Shown here: positions 1 through 11,808 of the stretch, in pieces
Numbering within the stretch: the stretch's first letter is position 1
Layout: each line of letters opens with the position of its first letter
Source: Hydrangea macrophylla
Lineage: Eukaryota > Streptophyta > Magnoliopsida > Cornales > Hydrangeaceae
NCBI GenBank assembly: GCA_033977485.1
Contig: CM066991.1
Location: 132,327,999-132,391,998 of the forward strand
Reading direction: 5' to 3'
Length of the DNA: 64,000 bases
The notes under the pieces: model-generated
What the model saw: the letters and a program-made list of their open reading frames with translations, nothing else
The model's database searches: none
What the model was told of the DNA's origin: nothing
Translations under genes and position numbers: made by a program

Positions 1-2583
1 ACATTCCGGACTCCAAACAAAAGCAATATCTTTTCTCATTAGCTGTGTCATCGGCATTGCTATACGCGAAAAGTCTTTTACAAATCTCCGATAATACCTA
101 GCTAATAAACTTCTGATGTCTGTCACATTCGTTGGTCTCGCCCAGTTGCTAACTGCTTCTATCTTCTGAGGGTCTACAGAAATTCCCTTTGCCGACACTA
201 TATGTCCAAGAAAAGCTATCTCGGTCAATCAAAACTCACACTTCTTCAATTTGCCGAATAATCTCTTTTCACTCAATCGTTGTAAAGCTAATTGCAAATG
301 ATACTCGTGATCTTCAACGCTTTTGGAGTAGATTAGGATGTCATCTATGAACACGATAACGAACTCATCTAAATAATCCTTGAAAACACGGTTCATCAAG
401 TCCATGAAAGCAGCTGGTGCATTAGTCACTCCAAACAGCATAACCAAAAATTCAAAGTGACCATATCGAGTCCTGAAAGTTGTCTTCTCAACATCTTCCT
501 CTTTGACTTTCAACTGATGGTAACCGGATCTCAAGTCGATCTTCAAAAATACCTGAGCCCCTTGTAGCTGATCAAACAAGACATCTATTTGTGGCAATGG
601 ATACTTATTCTTGACGGTCAACTTATTCAACTCTCGGTAGTCGATGTACATACGCATTGTTCCATCTTTCTTCTTCACAAACAAGACTGGAGCTCCCCAT
701 GGTGAAACACTCGGTCGGATAAAACCCTTCTCTAACAGTTCTTCTAACTGAACTTTCAATTCTTTCAACTCTATCGGTGCCATTCGGTACGGTGCTTTGG
801 ATACCGGTTGTGACCCTGGTACTACTTCTATTGTGAACTCAAGCTCTCTTTCAATCAATACGTCGGGTAACTCATCGGGAAAAACATCTGGAAATTCTCG
901 AACTACTGAAATATTTTCCATTAGTGGTCCAAGAACTCGCATGTCGACAATTGAACATAAGAAACCCGAACAACCCTTCTTCAACATCTTACTTGCTTGA
1001 ATCGCCGATATCAAGTACGGCGGTACGATCACTCCCTTACCCTGAAAAGTAAACTCTTCTCGCCCTGACGGATAGAAACTAACCCGTTTCTGTTCACAAT
1101 CGATTCTGGCTTGATTAACCGACAACCAATCCATACCCAAGATAACATCAAAGTAATTCACCGTCAACGGAATCAAATCAACGCTCAAGACTTTATCGCC
1201 TATCTTGATTTCACATGACTTGAATATCGAAGAAGTAACTAGCGGTTCACTACTAGGCAATGATACACTCAAGTCATATCCTAGCGGTTCTGACTTAACA
1301 GTTAAATGCTTAACAAAATCACGTGATACAAATGAATGCGTTGAACCAGAATCCATAAGTATACGTACAGGATATGAACAAATAGGAAGAATACCTGATA
1401 CGACGGTATCATGCGTATTTCCCGGCCTAAGCTGGAAGTATCGTCCTTGTTGTTGTGCGACTCCTTTCCCTTTATCCATACGAGGTTCTACCCTTGATCC
1501 GCTTGGCACACTCGATGCCCCGGTACTCATTCCCGGTTGTCTCTTACTCGGGCAATTCTTCGCTATGTGCCCCAGTTGTCCACAGTCAAAACATTTTCCC
1601 CTCATCTCTGGGTTGTAACTCCTTGTGTTTGAAAAGGTATTTGGTGCGGTCGAGTTTGTATTCAAAGGACAATTTTGTGATATGTGTCCTAGCTGCTTGC
1701 AGAAGTAACAGGTACTCAATTGGTAGCAAGTTCCTCTGTGTCGCTGGTTACATGTTGGACACAACGGTCTCGAGTCCCCCATGAACGTACTCCCTCCTTG
1801 GCTACTCATATGCGATCCTGAACCTTGCATAAACGGTTTCTTCGCATTCCCTTGGCTCTTGCCTCTATTGTCATTGGGCCTCTTTCCTTGTTGCCCTTGT
1901 CGATATCGGTCGACACTCTTCTCAGCTATACGGGCGGCTTCCTCGACTAGAGAAACGGTCGGGTGTTGCAACATGTCCACACGGCTACGGATATTCTCTC
2001 TAAGCCCTTCCTCAAACTTACGAGCTTTATCCCTATCAGTCGGAACAGTAGTCTTCCCAAATCGTAACAAGGCATTGAAACGAGAAACATACTCACCCAC
2101 GGTCATATCTCCCTGAACCAAACTCGCAAACTCTTGACATTTCTGAGTATAAGCAGATTGCGGGAAGAAACATTTGTTGAATTCTTCCTTAAATGTTTCC
2201 CACGTGGTTGGCTTCCCTTGTTCAAGCACGTTGTTCCACCAATCCAATGCTTCGCCCATCAACGTATCGGATGCGCATAAAATTTTCTCCTCATCGGTAC
2301 ATATTACCTGACGGAAATGTCTTTCCATGTCCATCATCCAATGATCGGCAAAGTCTATGTCAACTTGTCCATGATACAACGTCGGTTTCCGTTTATGAAA
2401 CTGTTCCACGATTGTGTGTTGAGGTCGCGGTGCCGGTGGTGCATTAACATAACGAATTTCCACTTGTGGAGGCTGAACGTTCATCTGTTCTCTTTCACTT
2501 ACCGCTTGTATGAAATTTCCCACCATATTCACTATTTGGTCCATCCGCGAATGCGGTGACAATTCTCTTGGTGGATTAGCCAT
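1..2583 (-). pseudogene. gag-pol: Gag-Pol polyprotein of copy B (partial, interrupted by nonsense codon)
   Basis: Retrotransposon polyprotein. The 784-codon open part starts at the ATG ending at 2583. It has a retrotrans_gag domain, two intact CCHC zinc knuckles ([14 protein letters not shown] and [14 protein letters not shown]), an aspartic protease with active-site DSG (in [11 protein letters not shown]), and a reverse transcriptase with the catalytic [10 protein letters not shown] block. The frame stops at a TGA (229-231) where copy A has TGG (Trp). The same frame resumes to the left edge with recognisable RT/RNase H connection sequence. A 6-bp in-frame deletion relative to A falls in the [10 protein letters not shown] segment (near 100-125). 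Residues changed in the RT core include LVMLFGV where A has LVMPFGL. B is probably inactive, but its nucleocapsid is better preserved than that of A. Confidence 0.9.
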
Positions 2584-2794
2584 AACGTTTCAAATATTCC
2601 CCTGTTGAGTTCAATGCATAATGACCATGCATGCTATGCCACAATATAGATATATGTGCACAGTCCATCACAATCAACAAATGCTAACACATGAAGCATT
2701 TCTACAATGATAACAATTATCTTCACCATTACACACTCCACTCGACGTCGCTCAGCATATATAACGTCACTCGTTCCCAAGGCTCTAAATTTAT

Positions 2795-2806
2795 GCTCTG
2801 ATACCA
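2795..2806 (-). other. Primer binding site of copy B
   Basis: On the minus strand this reads TGGTATCAGAGC, complementary to the 3' end of plant initiator Met-tRNA. It lies 5 nt inside the LTR end at 2812, the expected place for first-strand priming. Confidence 0.9.
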
Positions 2807-2811
2807 CTAAA

Positions 2812-4897
2812 TGTCACAGCCCGGTCCCACAATAGCGGAACCGGAGCCCGTGGCACGCCACCGAGGCTAAACCAATTCATTAACGTTCCCAAAATTAGGT
2901 TTGAAGAACACACGCAGCGGAAAAACAAAACACATTTTAAAACCAGAGGTTCAGTCGACCACTCAATCGACTGCTCAGTCGACCGCTCAGTCGACGGAGG
3001 AAGGCAGGGATTTTAATAGCAATTACAGTCGACTGATACTGGGGTCCAGTCGACTGCTTTTACCAAAATAAGAAAAATAGCTGAACAGCACTGTCCCGTC
3101 GACTGCTCCGTCGACTGCCCCGTCGACTGCTTTTACCATATAAGGAACAAAATAGTTAACTACACTATCCCGTCGACTGCCCCGTCGACTGCTCCTCTGA
3201 CAGCAGCCAAAAGTGCAGAATTTCAAGTTTAAAAGCTTTCTAACTTTCACCAATGATCAACCATTCAATCCAAACTTAACCCAAAGTAATTCTAGCTGTA
3301 TTAAAACATTCCTAAAGCAGGATTACAACATGCTATAATCCATTACAACATTCTAGATCCATTCTATCATACAAAGTTAAACATGGGTTAAAACAACCAA
3401 ATTCTTATTATAACATTTCTAGGATCCCAAAACTACAAGATTAACATTCAAGTTGCCTCGCAAGCGAACTCCCAACCCACGTACTCACTTCTGTGATTCC
3501 TCGCCAGCATTAACACCTGCAATGGTTATTTGAATAACCACACATATTTCGATTTGTTTAAGCTAAAGCTTAGTGAATAAATCAACATATGTACATGAAT
3601 GATAAACATGTCCGCATTCACATCTCTACATTTCATACTAGTCACCGGAGACTCACATGCCCGTCCATACTCCCAATCCGCGACTCCTCGCCAATAAGTC
3701 CACACGAAAGGGTAAGACCCACGATTCTTCTCTTCAATCGTGCGACCTTAATGCCTATATCGACTCCACAAAATGGCACGGTGACCACGTGCTCCTTCTG
3801 ACCCAAATAAGCAACTTAACATGCTCAAATACATATCACCATGCTCGCGGTAATCAAAACATATCACCCTGCTATTGAGCCTACTTATCAATATAATTGC
3901 CCAATATGAACTACACAATATATCTCTAAGAATTAATACATGCTATTCACACAAAACATGAATACATGTCAAGAAATCATTCCAAAACATAGTTGAATCA
4001 CTCACCTCCAAATAACGCTCCTATAATACGATCTAAAGAAAACCCGTGTACAAAGAACGTGCAGAAGTCCGTCTAGTACAATTCCTATGGATCAAAATTC
4101 CATTTATCAACTTCTATGAAAAATTCTAGAAAATAACTTTTCGGAAAACTTAGCCAAACAGGCCCTAACATATATCAAAACGAAGCTCTTACCTCGAGGA
4201 GCTCGAATATGAAATCTGGGAGAAAACAGACTGACAGAAGGTCGTCGTTTGGCGTCGCAAAGCTCTAAGCAATCAAATCTCCCTCTAGCTCCCTTTTTGG
4301 CCTCCTCTTGAACTTTAGGTTAACTTATGAAAAAAATCTAAGTTCATCTCTATCTATATATAGGCAACATTCTCGGGGAATTACGTTTACCTCCCCACGA
4401 GTTTTCAAAACTCCTAATTAGTCTCTGAAACTTTCTATACAGCTTATTCATAGCTTTACGAGTGAAACCTCAAAATTATAAAAGTTTTCGACTAAGTTTC
4501 GTTTGGTCGCTAAAACGCGAATTTCTATATGTCGTTTCTGAAGTTGCTAGTTAGCCTACCAAATTAATAGCGTGTTCATTCGTTCTCACCAGAATACTAA
4601 ATCTAACAACAGAAATATATTCTAAGCCAGAAAATAATATAGATATTGCAATACACAGGTAAACATATATTTTCAGATAAACATTTAAAATGTTCCACAG
4701 TGACCGTCTCATACTCGGAGAGACTTCACAAACAATAAATCCTCAATCACAATAGTTTCAAAGGGTTCTCTAATACAGACACCCAAATCAACTCGTGAGT
4801 CAAAACTCACTCAACCAAGTGTCATAAGACACGTCACATCACATTATCATGTATGATAATGTAATGCAAATGCAATAACACAAATGTGGGTGTTATA
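2812..4897 (-). repeat. 5' LTR of copy B (inserted in the LTR of copy A)
   Basis: About 2.09 kb LTR in minus orientation. On its own strand it starts TATAACACCC and ends GGGCTGTGACA. It is the reverse complement of the 3' LTR of copy A (9747-11808) along its length, with many point differences. It holds a TATA motif near 4353-4363 (minus strand) and a cluster of GTCGAC palindromes near its transcribed end. The next bases to the right (4898-4918) are plus-orientation LTR end sequence. ORFs of 70-76 codons in it are not conserved coding sequence. Confidence 0.9.
2952..3190. repeat. GTCGAC palindrome cluster in LTR of copy B
   Basis: Irregularly spaced copies of CAGTCGACTG and variants (CAGTCGACC, CCGTCGACTG, AATCGACTG) separated by 10-60 bp. 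The same cluster occurs at 11453-11668 (LTR of A) and, in a different LTR family, at 16882-17131. Function unknown. Confidence 0.85.
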
Positions 4898-4918
4898 TTA
4901 TGGGACCGGGCTGTGACA
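4898..4918 (+). repeat. Remnant 3' end of 5' LTR of copy A
   Basis: The sequence ends GGGACCGGGCTGTGACA, matching the last bases of the 3' LTR at 11808 and running into the PBS. One difference (A for G) lies at its left end. The bases TTATG at 4898-4902 would be one side of the TSD made by insertion of copy B. Confidence 0.8.
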
Positions 4919-4923
4919 TTTAG

Positions 4924-4935
4924 TGGTATCAGAGC
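4924..4935 (+). other. Primer binding site of copy A
   Basis: TGGTATCAGAGC, complementary to the 3' end of initiator Met-tRNA, 5 nt after the LTR end at 4918. Confidence 0.95.
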
Positions 4936-5147
4936 ATAAGTTTAGAGCCTTGGGAATGAGTGACGTTATATATGCTGAGCGACGTCGAGTGAAGTGTATA
5001 ATTGTGAAGATAATTGTTATCATTGTAGAAATGCTTCATGTGTTAGCATTTGTTGATTGTGATGAACTGTGCACATATATCCATATTGTGGCATAGCATG
5101 CATGGTCATTATGCATTGAACTCAACAGGGGAAATATTTGAAACATT

Positions 5148-8100
5148 ATGGCGGAGCAGCCGAGAGAATTGTCACCGCATTCGTGGATGGACCAAATAGT
5201 AAATATGGTGGGAAATTTCATACAAGCGGTAAGTGAAAGAGAACAGATGAACGTTCAGCCTCCATCATTGGAAATTCGTTATGTCAATGCACCACCGGCA
5301 TCGCGACCTCAACACACAATCGTGGAACAGTTTCATAAACGGAAACCGACGTTGTATCATGGACAGGTTGACATAGACTGGGCCGATCATTGGATGATGG
5401 ACATGGAAAGACATTTCCGTCAGGTAATATGTACCGATGAGGAGAAAATTTTATGCGCATCCGATACGTTGATGGGCGAAGCATTGGATTGGTGGAACAA
5501 CGTGCTTGAACAAGGGAAGCCAACCACGTGGGAAGCATTTAAAGAAGAATTCAACAAATGTTTCTTTCCGCAATCTGCTTATACTCAGAAACGTCAAGAG
5601 TTTGCGAGTTTGGTTCAGGGAGATATGACCGTGGGTGAGTATGTTTCTCGTTTCAATGCCTTGTTACGATTTGGGAAAACTACCGTTCCGACTGATAGGG
5701 ATAAAGCTCGTAAGTTTGAGGAAGGGCTTAGAGAGAATATCCGTGGCCGTGTGGACATGTTGCAACACCCGACCGTTTCTCTAGTCGAGGAAGCCGCCCG
5801 TATAGCTGAGAAGAGTATCGACCGATATCGACAAGGGCAACAAGGAAAGATACCCAATGAGAATAGGGGCAAGAGCCAAGGGAATGCGAAGCAACCGTTC
5901 ACGCAAGGTTCAGGATCGACTATGGGTAGTCAAGGAGGAAGTGTGTTTGTTGGAGATTTGAGACCGTTGTGCCCGACATGTAACCTGCGACACAGAGGAA
6001 CCTGCTATCAATTGACCACTTGCTATTTTTTCAAACAATTGGGGCATGTGTCTAGGAATTGTCCTTAGAATGCAAATTCATTTACACAAAACACAACCTC
6101 GAACACAAGGAGTTACAACCCAGAGATGAGGGGAAAATATTTTGACTGTGGACAACTGGGACACATAGCAAAGAATAGCCCGAGTAAGAGACAACCGGGA
6201 ATGAGTACCGGTGCATCGAGTGTGCCAAGCGGATCAAGGGTAGAACCTCGAGTGGATAAAGGGAAAGGAGTCACACAACAACAAGGACGATACTTCCAGC
6301 TCAGGCCGGGGAATACGGATGATACTGTCGTATCAGGTATTCTTCCTATTTGTCCGTATCCTGCACGTATACTTATGGATTCTGGTTCAATGCATTCATT
6401 TGTATCACGTGATTTTGTTAAGCATTTAACTGTTAAGTCAGAACCGCTAGGATATGATTTGTGTGTATCATTGCCTAGTAGTGAACCGTTAGTTACTTCG
6501 TCGATATTCAAGTCATGTGAGATCAAGATAGGTGATAAAGTCTTGAGCGTTGATTTGATTCCATTGACGGTGAACTACTTTGATGTTATCTTGGGTATGG
6601 ATTGGTTGTCGGTTAATCAAGCCAAAATCGATTGTGAACAGAAACGGGTTAGTTTCTATCCGTCAGGGCGAGAAGAGTTTACTTTTCAGGGTAAGGGAGT
6701 GATCGTACCGCCGTACTTGATATCGGTGATTCAAGCAAGTAAGATGTTGAAGAATTTCTTATGTTCAATTGTCGACACGCGAGTTCTTGGACCACTAATA
6801 GAAGACATTTTAGTAGTTCGAGAATTTTCAGATGTTTTTCCCGATGAGTTACCCAACGTATTGATTGAAAGAGAGCTCGAGTTCACAATAGAAGTAGTAC
6901 CAGGGTCACAATCGGTATCCAAAGCACCGTACCGAATGGCACCGATAGAGTTGAAAGAATTGAAAGTTCAGTTAGAAGAACTATTGGAGAAGGGTTTTAT
7001 CCGGCCTAGTGTTTCACCATGGGGAGCCCCAGTCTTGTTTGTGAAGAAGAAAGATGGAACAATGCGTATGTGCATCGACTATCGAGAGTTGAATAAGTTG
7101 ACCGTCAAGAACAAGTATCCATTGCCACAAATAGATGACTTATTTGATCAGTTACAAGGGGCTCAGGTATTTTCAAAGATCGACTTGAGATCCGGTTACC
7201 ATCAGTTGAAAGTCAAAGAGGAAGATGTTGAGAAGACAGCTTTCAGGACTCAATATGGTCACTTTGAATTTTTGGTTATGCCATTTGGATTGACTAATGC
7301 ACCAGCTGCTTTCATGGACTTGATGAACCGTGTCTTCAAAGATTATTTAGATGAGTTCGTTATCGTGTTTATAGATGACATCCTAATCTACTCCAAAACC
7401 ATAGAAGATCACGAGCATCATTTGCGATTAGCTTTACAACGATTGCGTGAAAAGAGATTATTCGGCAAATTGAAGAAGTGTGAGTTTTGGTTGACAGAGA
7501 TAGCTTTCCTTGGACATATAGTGTCGGCAAAGGGAATTTCTGTAGACCCTCAGAAGATAGAAGCAGTTACCAACTGGGTGAGACCAACGAATGTGACAGA
7601 CATCAGAAGTTTCCTAGGATTAGCTGGGTATTATCGGAGATTTGTAAAAGACTTTTCGCGTATAGCAATGCCGATGACACAGTTAATGAGGAAAGATATT
7701 GCTTTTGTATGGAGTCCAGAATGTGAAGAAAGTTTCCAAGAGTTAAAGGGTCGACTAGTGAAAGCACCAATATTAGCCGTTCCGTTAGGGACTGAAGAAT
7801 TTATTATTTTTAGTGATGCTTCATATAGAGGTTTAGGTTGTGTTCTTATGCAAAGTGATAAAGTCATTGCGTATGCATCGAGACAACTTAGACCTCACGA
7901 GAAGAATTATCCAACACATGATCTAGAATTGGCCGCCGTGATTTTTTCATTAAAGATTTGGCGTCATTATCTATACGGAGAGAAATGTGAGATCTATACG
8001 GATCACAAGAGTTTGAAGTACCTGTTTACACAACGAGATTTGAACATGAGGCAAAGGAGATGGCTAGAGTTGATGAAGGACTATGATTTGTCGATTCAAT

Positions 8101-9704
8101 ATTATCCGGGCAAGGCGAATGTAGTCGCCGATGCTCTTAGTCGTAAAGTACCAACCAATACCACATCAGATTTGACTTCTCAGAAAGAATTGATAAGAGA
8201 TATGGAGAACTTAGAACTTGAAGTGATTCCGAGGATTGAAAGTGATTTTATGTCGACGATAGTGGCACAACCACTCTTGATTCACGAAATCACGGAGAAA
8301 CAACTTCAAGATGTGGCTTTGAAGAAGATTTGTGATGAGATTTCAATGGGCAAACAACCGGGATTCACGTTTGAGAACAATGTTTTGAGATTGAGGGGTA
8401 GAATTTGTGTACCTAGTGAGAAAGAGTTGAAGCGAAACATCCTAGAGGAAGCACACAACACAAAGTATACCATTCACCCGGGAAGCACCAAGATGTATAG
8501 AGACTTGAGACATGTTTATTGGTGGCCGGGAATGAAGAGAGAAATAGCACGATACGTTTCGCGTTGTACTAGTTGTCAACAAGTAAAGGCCGAACGCCAA
8601 GTACCCTCGGGATTATTACAACCATTACCGATAGCCGAGTGGAAATGGGAACACATAACAATGGATTTTGTTAGTGGGTTTCCGAGGTCGAGGAGATCGA
8701 ACACTATTATTTGGGTGATTGTTGATCGTTTGACGAAGTCGTTGCACTTCCTACCCATCCGAACAACTAAGCCAATGATGTTAGCTAAGTTGTATATTCG
8801 CGAAATTGTGAGACTACATGGTATCCCAGTTTCTATCGTTTCGGATAGGGATAGTAGTTTTACCTCGAAGTTTTGGAGAGCCTTACAAGAAGCAATGGGT
8901 ACCAAATTGCACTTTAGTACATCTTTTCATCCTCAGACCGATGGTCAATCGGAAAGAGTAATCCAGATTTTGGAAGACATGCTTAGACTATGTGTACTTG
9001 ATTTTCAGGGTGATTGGGAAGACCATTTGCCATTGATTGAGTTTGTATATAACAACAGTTTTCAGTCGAGAATTGGAATGGCTCCTTATGAAGCTTTATA
9101 TGGTCGTGTATGTCGTTCACCAATTAGTTGGACAGAGGTGGGAGAAAGAAAGATTGGAGGGCCGAAAATTGTACAAGAAACGACGGATAAGATAAAAGTA
9201 ATTAGACAACGGTTACTGACAGCTCAGAGTAGGTATAAAAGTTATGCCGATAAGCGCAGACGGCCGTTGGAATTTGATGTAGGAGACTTGGTGTATTTGA
9301 AGGTGTCACCTTCAAAGGGAATAATCAGATTTGGTAGATACGGGAAACTCAACCCGAGGTATGTAGGACCTTTTGAGATTATTGGGAGAGTTGGACCCGT
9401 AGCTTATCGTTTGAAATTGCCGAGTGAGTATGCTCAAGTGCATAACGTGTTTCATGTATCGTTGTTACGCAAACAATTAGTGGAAGATAGAGATCAAGTG
9501 ATGACTCCGATATCGAATGAGATTCAGAGTGATTTAACGTATGTCGCATATCCGGTAGAGATCTTAGACCGGAAGGATCAAGTCTTACGAAATAAAGTAA
9601 TATCGAAAGTGAAAGTGTTATGGCGCAGCCAAACTACGGAAGAGATGACGTAGGAGATAGAAAATGAGATGCGTACTCAATATCCGCACCTTTTCGAGAC
9701 GTGA
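5148..9704 (+). pseudogene. gag-pol: Gag-Pol polyprotein of copy A (two in-frame amber codons)
   Basis: One continuous frame of ~1518 codons broken twice. A TAG at 6066-6068 replaces the TTG (Leu) seen in copy B, and a TAG at 9651-9653 replaces the Trp of the chromodomain-like tail; the natural end is the TGA at 9702-9704. Domains: gag (codons 1-306); protease DSG at 6378-6386; RT with [10 protein letters not shown] (IDD at 7371-7379); RNase H ([15 protein letters not shown]); integrase with HHCC zinc finger (C-T-S-C near 8570) and catalytic D-D-E at 8664, 8844 and 8952; C-terminal VLWRSQ tail. Both zinc knuckles have lost cysteines: the first reads CYFF, the second YFDC ending in Ser. Nucleic-acid binding by Gag should be lost although the pol catalytic residues are intact. 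Confidence 0.92.
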
Positions 9705-9732
9705 GGTATAAGTTTGGGGACAAACTTCTTTT

Positions 9733-9743
9733 AAGGGGGAGAG
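9733..9743 (+). other. Polypurine tract of copy A
   Basis: AAGGGGGAGAG, all purine, 3 nt upstream of the 3' LTR start. This is the expected primer site for plus-strand synthesis. Confidence 0.85.
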
Positions 9744-9746
9744 TAT

Positions 9747-11808
9747 TATAACACCCACATTTGTGTTATTGCATTTACATTTCATTGTCATGCATGATAA
9801 TGTGATGTGGCGTGTCTTATGACACATGATTGGGTGAGTTTTGACTCACGAGTTGATTTGGGTGTCTGTATTAGAGAACCCTTTGAAACTGTTATGATTG
9901 AGGATTTATTGTTTGTGAAGTCTCTCCGAGTATGAGACGGTCACTGTGGAACACTTCAAATGTTTATCTGAAAATAAATGTTTACCTGTGTATTGCAATA
10001 TCTGTATTATTTTCTGGCTTAGAATATATTTCTGTTGTTAGATTTAGTATCCTAGTGAGAACGAATGAACACGCTATTAATTTGGTAGGCTAATTAGCAA
10101 CTTCATAAACGTCATGTAGAAATTCGCGTTTTAGCGACCAAACGAAACTTAGTCGAAAACTTTTATAATTTTGAGTTTTCACTCGTAAAGCTATGAATTA
10201 GCTGTGTTGAAAGTTTCAGAGGCTGATTAGGAGTTTTGGAAACTCTTGGGGAGGTAAACGTAATTCCCAAGAGTGTTGCCTATATATAGATAGAGATGGA
10301 TGAGATATTTTTCATAGTCTTAACCTAAATTCCAAGAGGAGGCCAAAAGGGGGCTAGAGGGAGATTTAGTTGCTTCAAGCTTTGCGACGCCAAACGACGA
10401 CCTTCTGTCAGTCTGTTTTCTCCCATATTTCATATTCGAGCTCCTCGAGATACGAGCTTCGTTTTGATACCTATTAGGGCCCGTTTGGCTAAGTTTTTCG
10501 AAAAGTTGTTTTTTAGAATTTTTCATAAAAGTTGATAAATGGAACTTTGATCCATAGGAATTGTACTAGACGGACTTCTGCACGTTCTTTGTGCACGGGT
10601 TTTTTTCAGATTGAATTATAGGAGCGTTATTCGGAGGTGAGTGATTCAACTATGTTTTTGGAATGATTCCTTGACATGTATTCATGTTTTGTGTGAATAG
10701 CATGTATTAATTCTTAGAGATATATTGTGTAGTTCATATTGGGCATTTATATTGATAAGTAGGCTCAATAGCACGGTGATATGTTTTGATTACCGCGAGT
10801 ATGGTGATATGTATTTGAGCATGTTAAGTTGCTTATGTGGGTCAGAAGGAGCACGTGGTCACCGTGCCATTTTGTGGAGCCGATATAGGCATTAAGATCG
10901 CACGATTGAAGAGAAGAATCGTGGGTCTTACCCTTTCGCGTGGACTTATTGGCGAGGAGTCGCGGATTGGGAGTATGGACGGGCACGTGAGTCTCTGGCG
11001 ACTAGTATGAAATGTAGAGATGTGAATGCGGACATGTTTATCATTCATGTACATATGTTGATTTATTCACTAAGCTTTAGCTTAAACAAATCGAATATCT
11101 GTGGTTATTCAAATAACCATTTCAGGTGTTAATGTTGGCGAGGAATCGCAGAAGTGAGTACGTGGGTTGGGAGTTCGCTTGTGAGGCAACTTGAATGTTA
11201 ACCTTGTAGTTTTGGGACAATAGGATGTTGTAATAAGAATTTTTATCGTTTTAAGTTATGTTTAACTTCGTATGAAAGAATGGATTTTAAACTGTTGTAA
11301 TAGATAGTGACATGTTGTAATCCTGCTTTAGAAATGTTTTAATACAGCTAGGATTACTTTGGTTTGAGTTTGGATTGAGTGGTTGATCATTGGGTGGAAG
11401 TTAGAAAGCTTTTAAACTTGAAATTCTGTAGAATGGGCTACTGCCAGGGGGGCAGTCGACGGGATAGTGCAGTTAACTATTTTTCCCTTATTATGGTAAA
11501 AGCAGTCGACGGGGCAATCGACGGGACAGTGCAGTTCAGCTATTTTTCTTATTTTGGTAAAAGCAGTCGACTGGGCCATGCCTCAGTCGACTGGACCTCT
11601 GAAGGTTAATGTGTTCTTTTTGTTTCTGCTTACTTCAGTCGACTGAGGGTCCCGACCCAGTCGACTGAACCTCTGGTTATAAAATGTGTTTTGTTTTTCC
11701 GCTGCGTGTATTCTTCAAACTAAACTTTTGGGAACGTTAATGATTTGGGTTAGCCTCAGTGGCGTGCCACGGGCTCCGGTTCCGCTATTGTGGGACCGGG
11801 CTGTGACA
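9747..11808 (+). repeat. 3' LTR of copy A
   Basis: 2062-bp LTR starting TATAACACCC and ending GGGCTGTGACA. The 5' end is TA rather than TG; the same start is seen in copy B and in the solo LTR at 41413. A TATA motif (CCTATATATAG) lies at 10279-10289. Short ORFs in both strands repeat those of the copy B LTR with substitutions and are not evidence of genes. Confidence 0.92.
11453..11668. repeat. GTCGAC palindrome cluster in LTR of copy A
   Basis: Counterpart of 2952-3190, with about seven GTCGAC or ATCGAC cores, several inside the 10-bp palindrome CAGTCGACTG. The units differ in number and spacing from copy B, so the cluster changes faster than its flanks. Confidence 0.85.

Larger units (their letters stand above)
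1..2811 (-). mobile_element. Ty3-gypsy LTR retrotransposon copy B, internal region (truncated by window edge)
   Basis: Internal part of a Ty3-gypsy element read right to left. It contains the primer binding site next to the LTR at 2812, a leader, and a gag-pol frame whose order (gag, protease, reverse transcriptase) matches copy A at 4919-9746. RNase H, integrase and the 3' LTR should lie left of the window. Copy A encodes integrase after RNase H and a chromodomain-like C-terminus, which is the Del/Tekay chromovirus arrangement. B is best read as an insertion into the 5' LTR of copy A, because its own 5' LTR (2812-4897) is followed directly by the last bases of A's LTR. Confidence 0.9.
4898..11808 (+). 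mobile_element. Ty3-gypsy LTR retrotransposon copy A (5' LTR split by copy B)
   Basis: Order of parts: last ~21 bp of the 5' LTR (4898-4918), PBS (4924-4935), gag-pol (5148-9704), polypurine tract (9733-9743), 3' LTR (9747-11808). Domain order gag, protease, RT, RNase H, integrase with a chromodomain-like tail places it in the plant chromovirus group, most like Del/Tekay. The rest of its 5' LTR is expected left of the window beyond copy B. The bases after the 3' LTR are CAATA, so the matching left TSD should be found there. Confidence 0.9.

Noticed and set aside
797..2559. Plus-strand ORFs of 67-137 codons opposite gag-pol of copy B
   Set aside because: Antisense shadows of the retrotransposon frame; the same shadows appear opposite copy A.
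3023..3878. ORFs of ~70-76 codons in the LTR of copy B
   Set aside because: LTR sequence; matching ORFs in the LTR of A carry substitutions without sign of coding constraint, and no known domain is seen.
2812..4918. Reading the A/B junction as a palindromic cDNA or autointegration product
   Set aside because: Possible but needs more steps than one insertion of B into A's LTR; kept only as an alternative.
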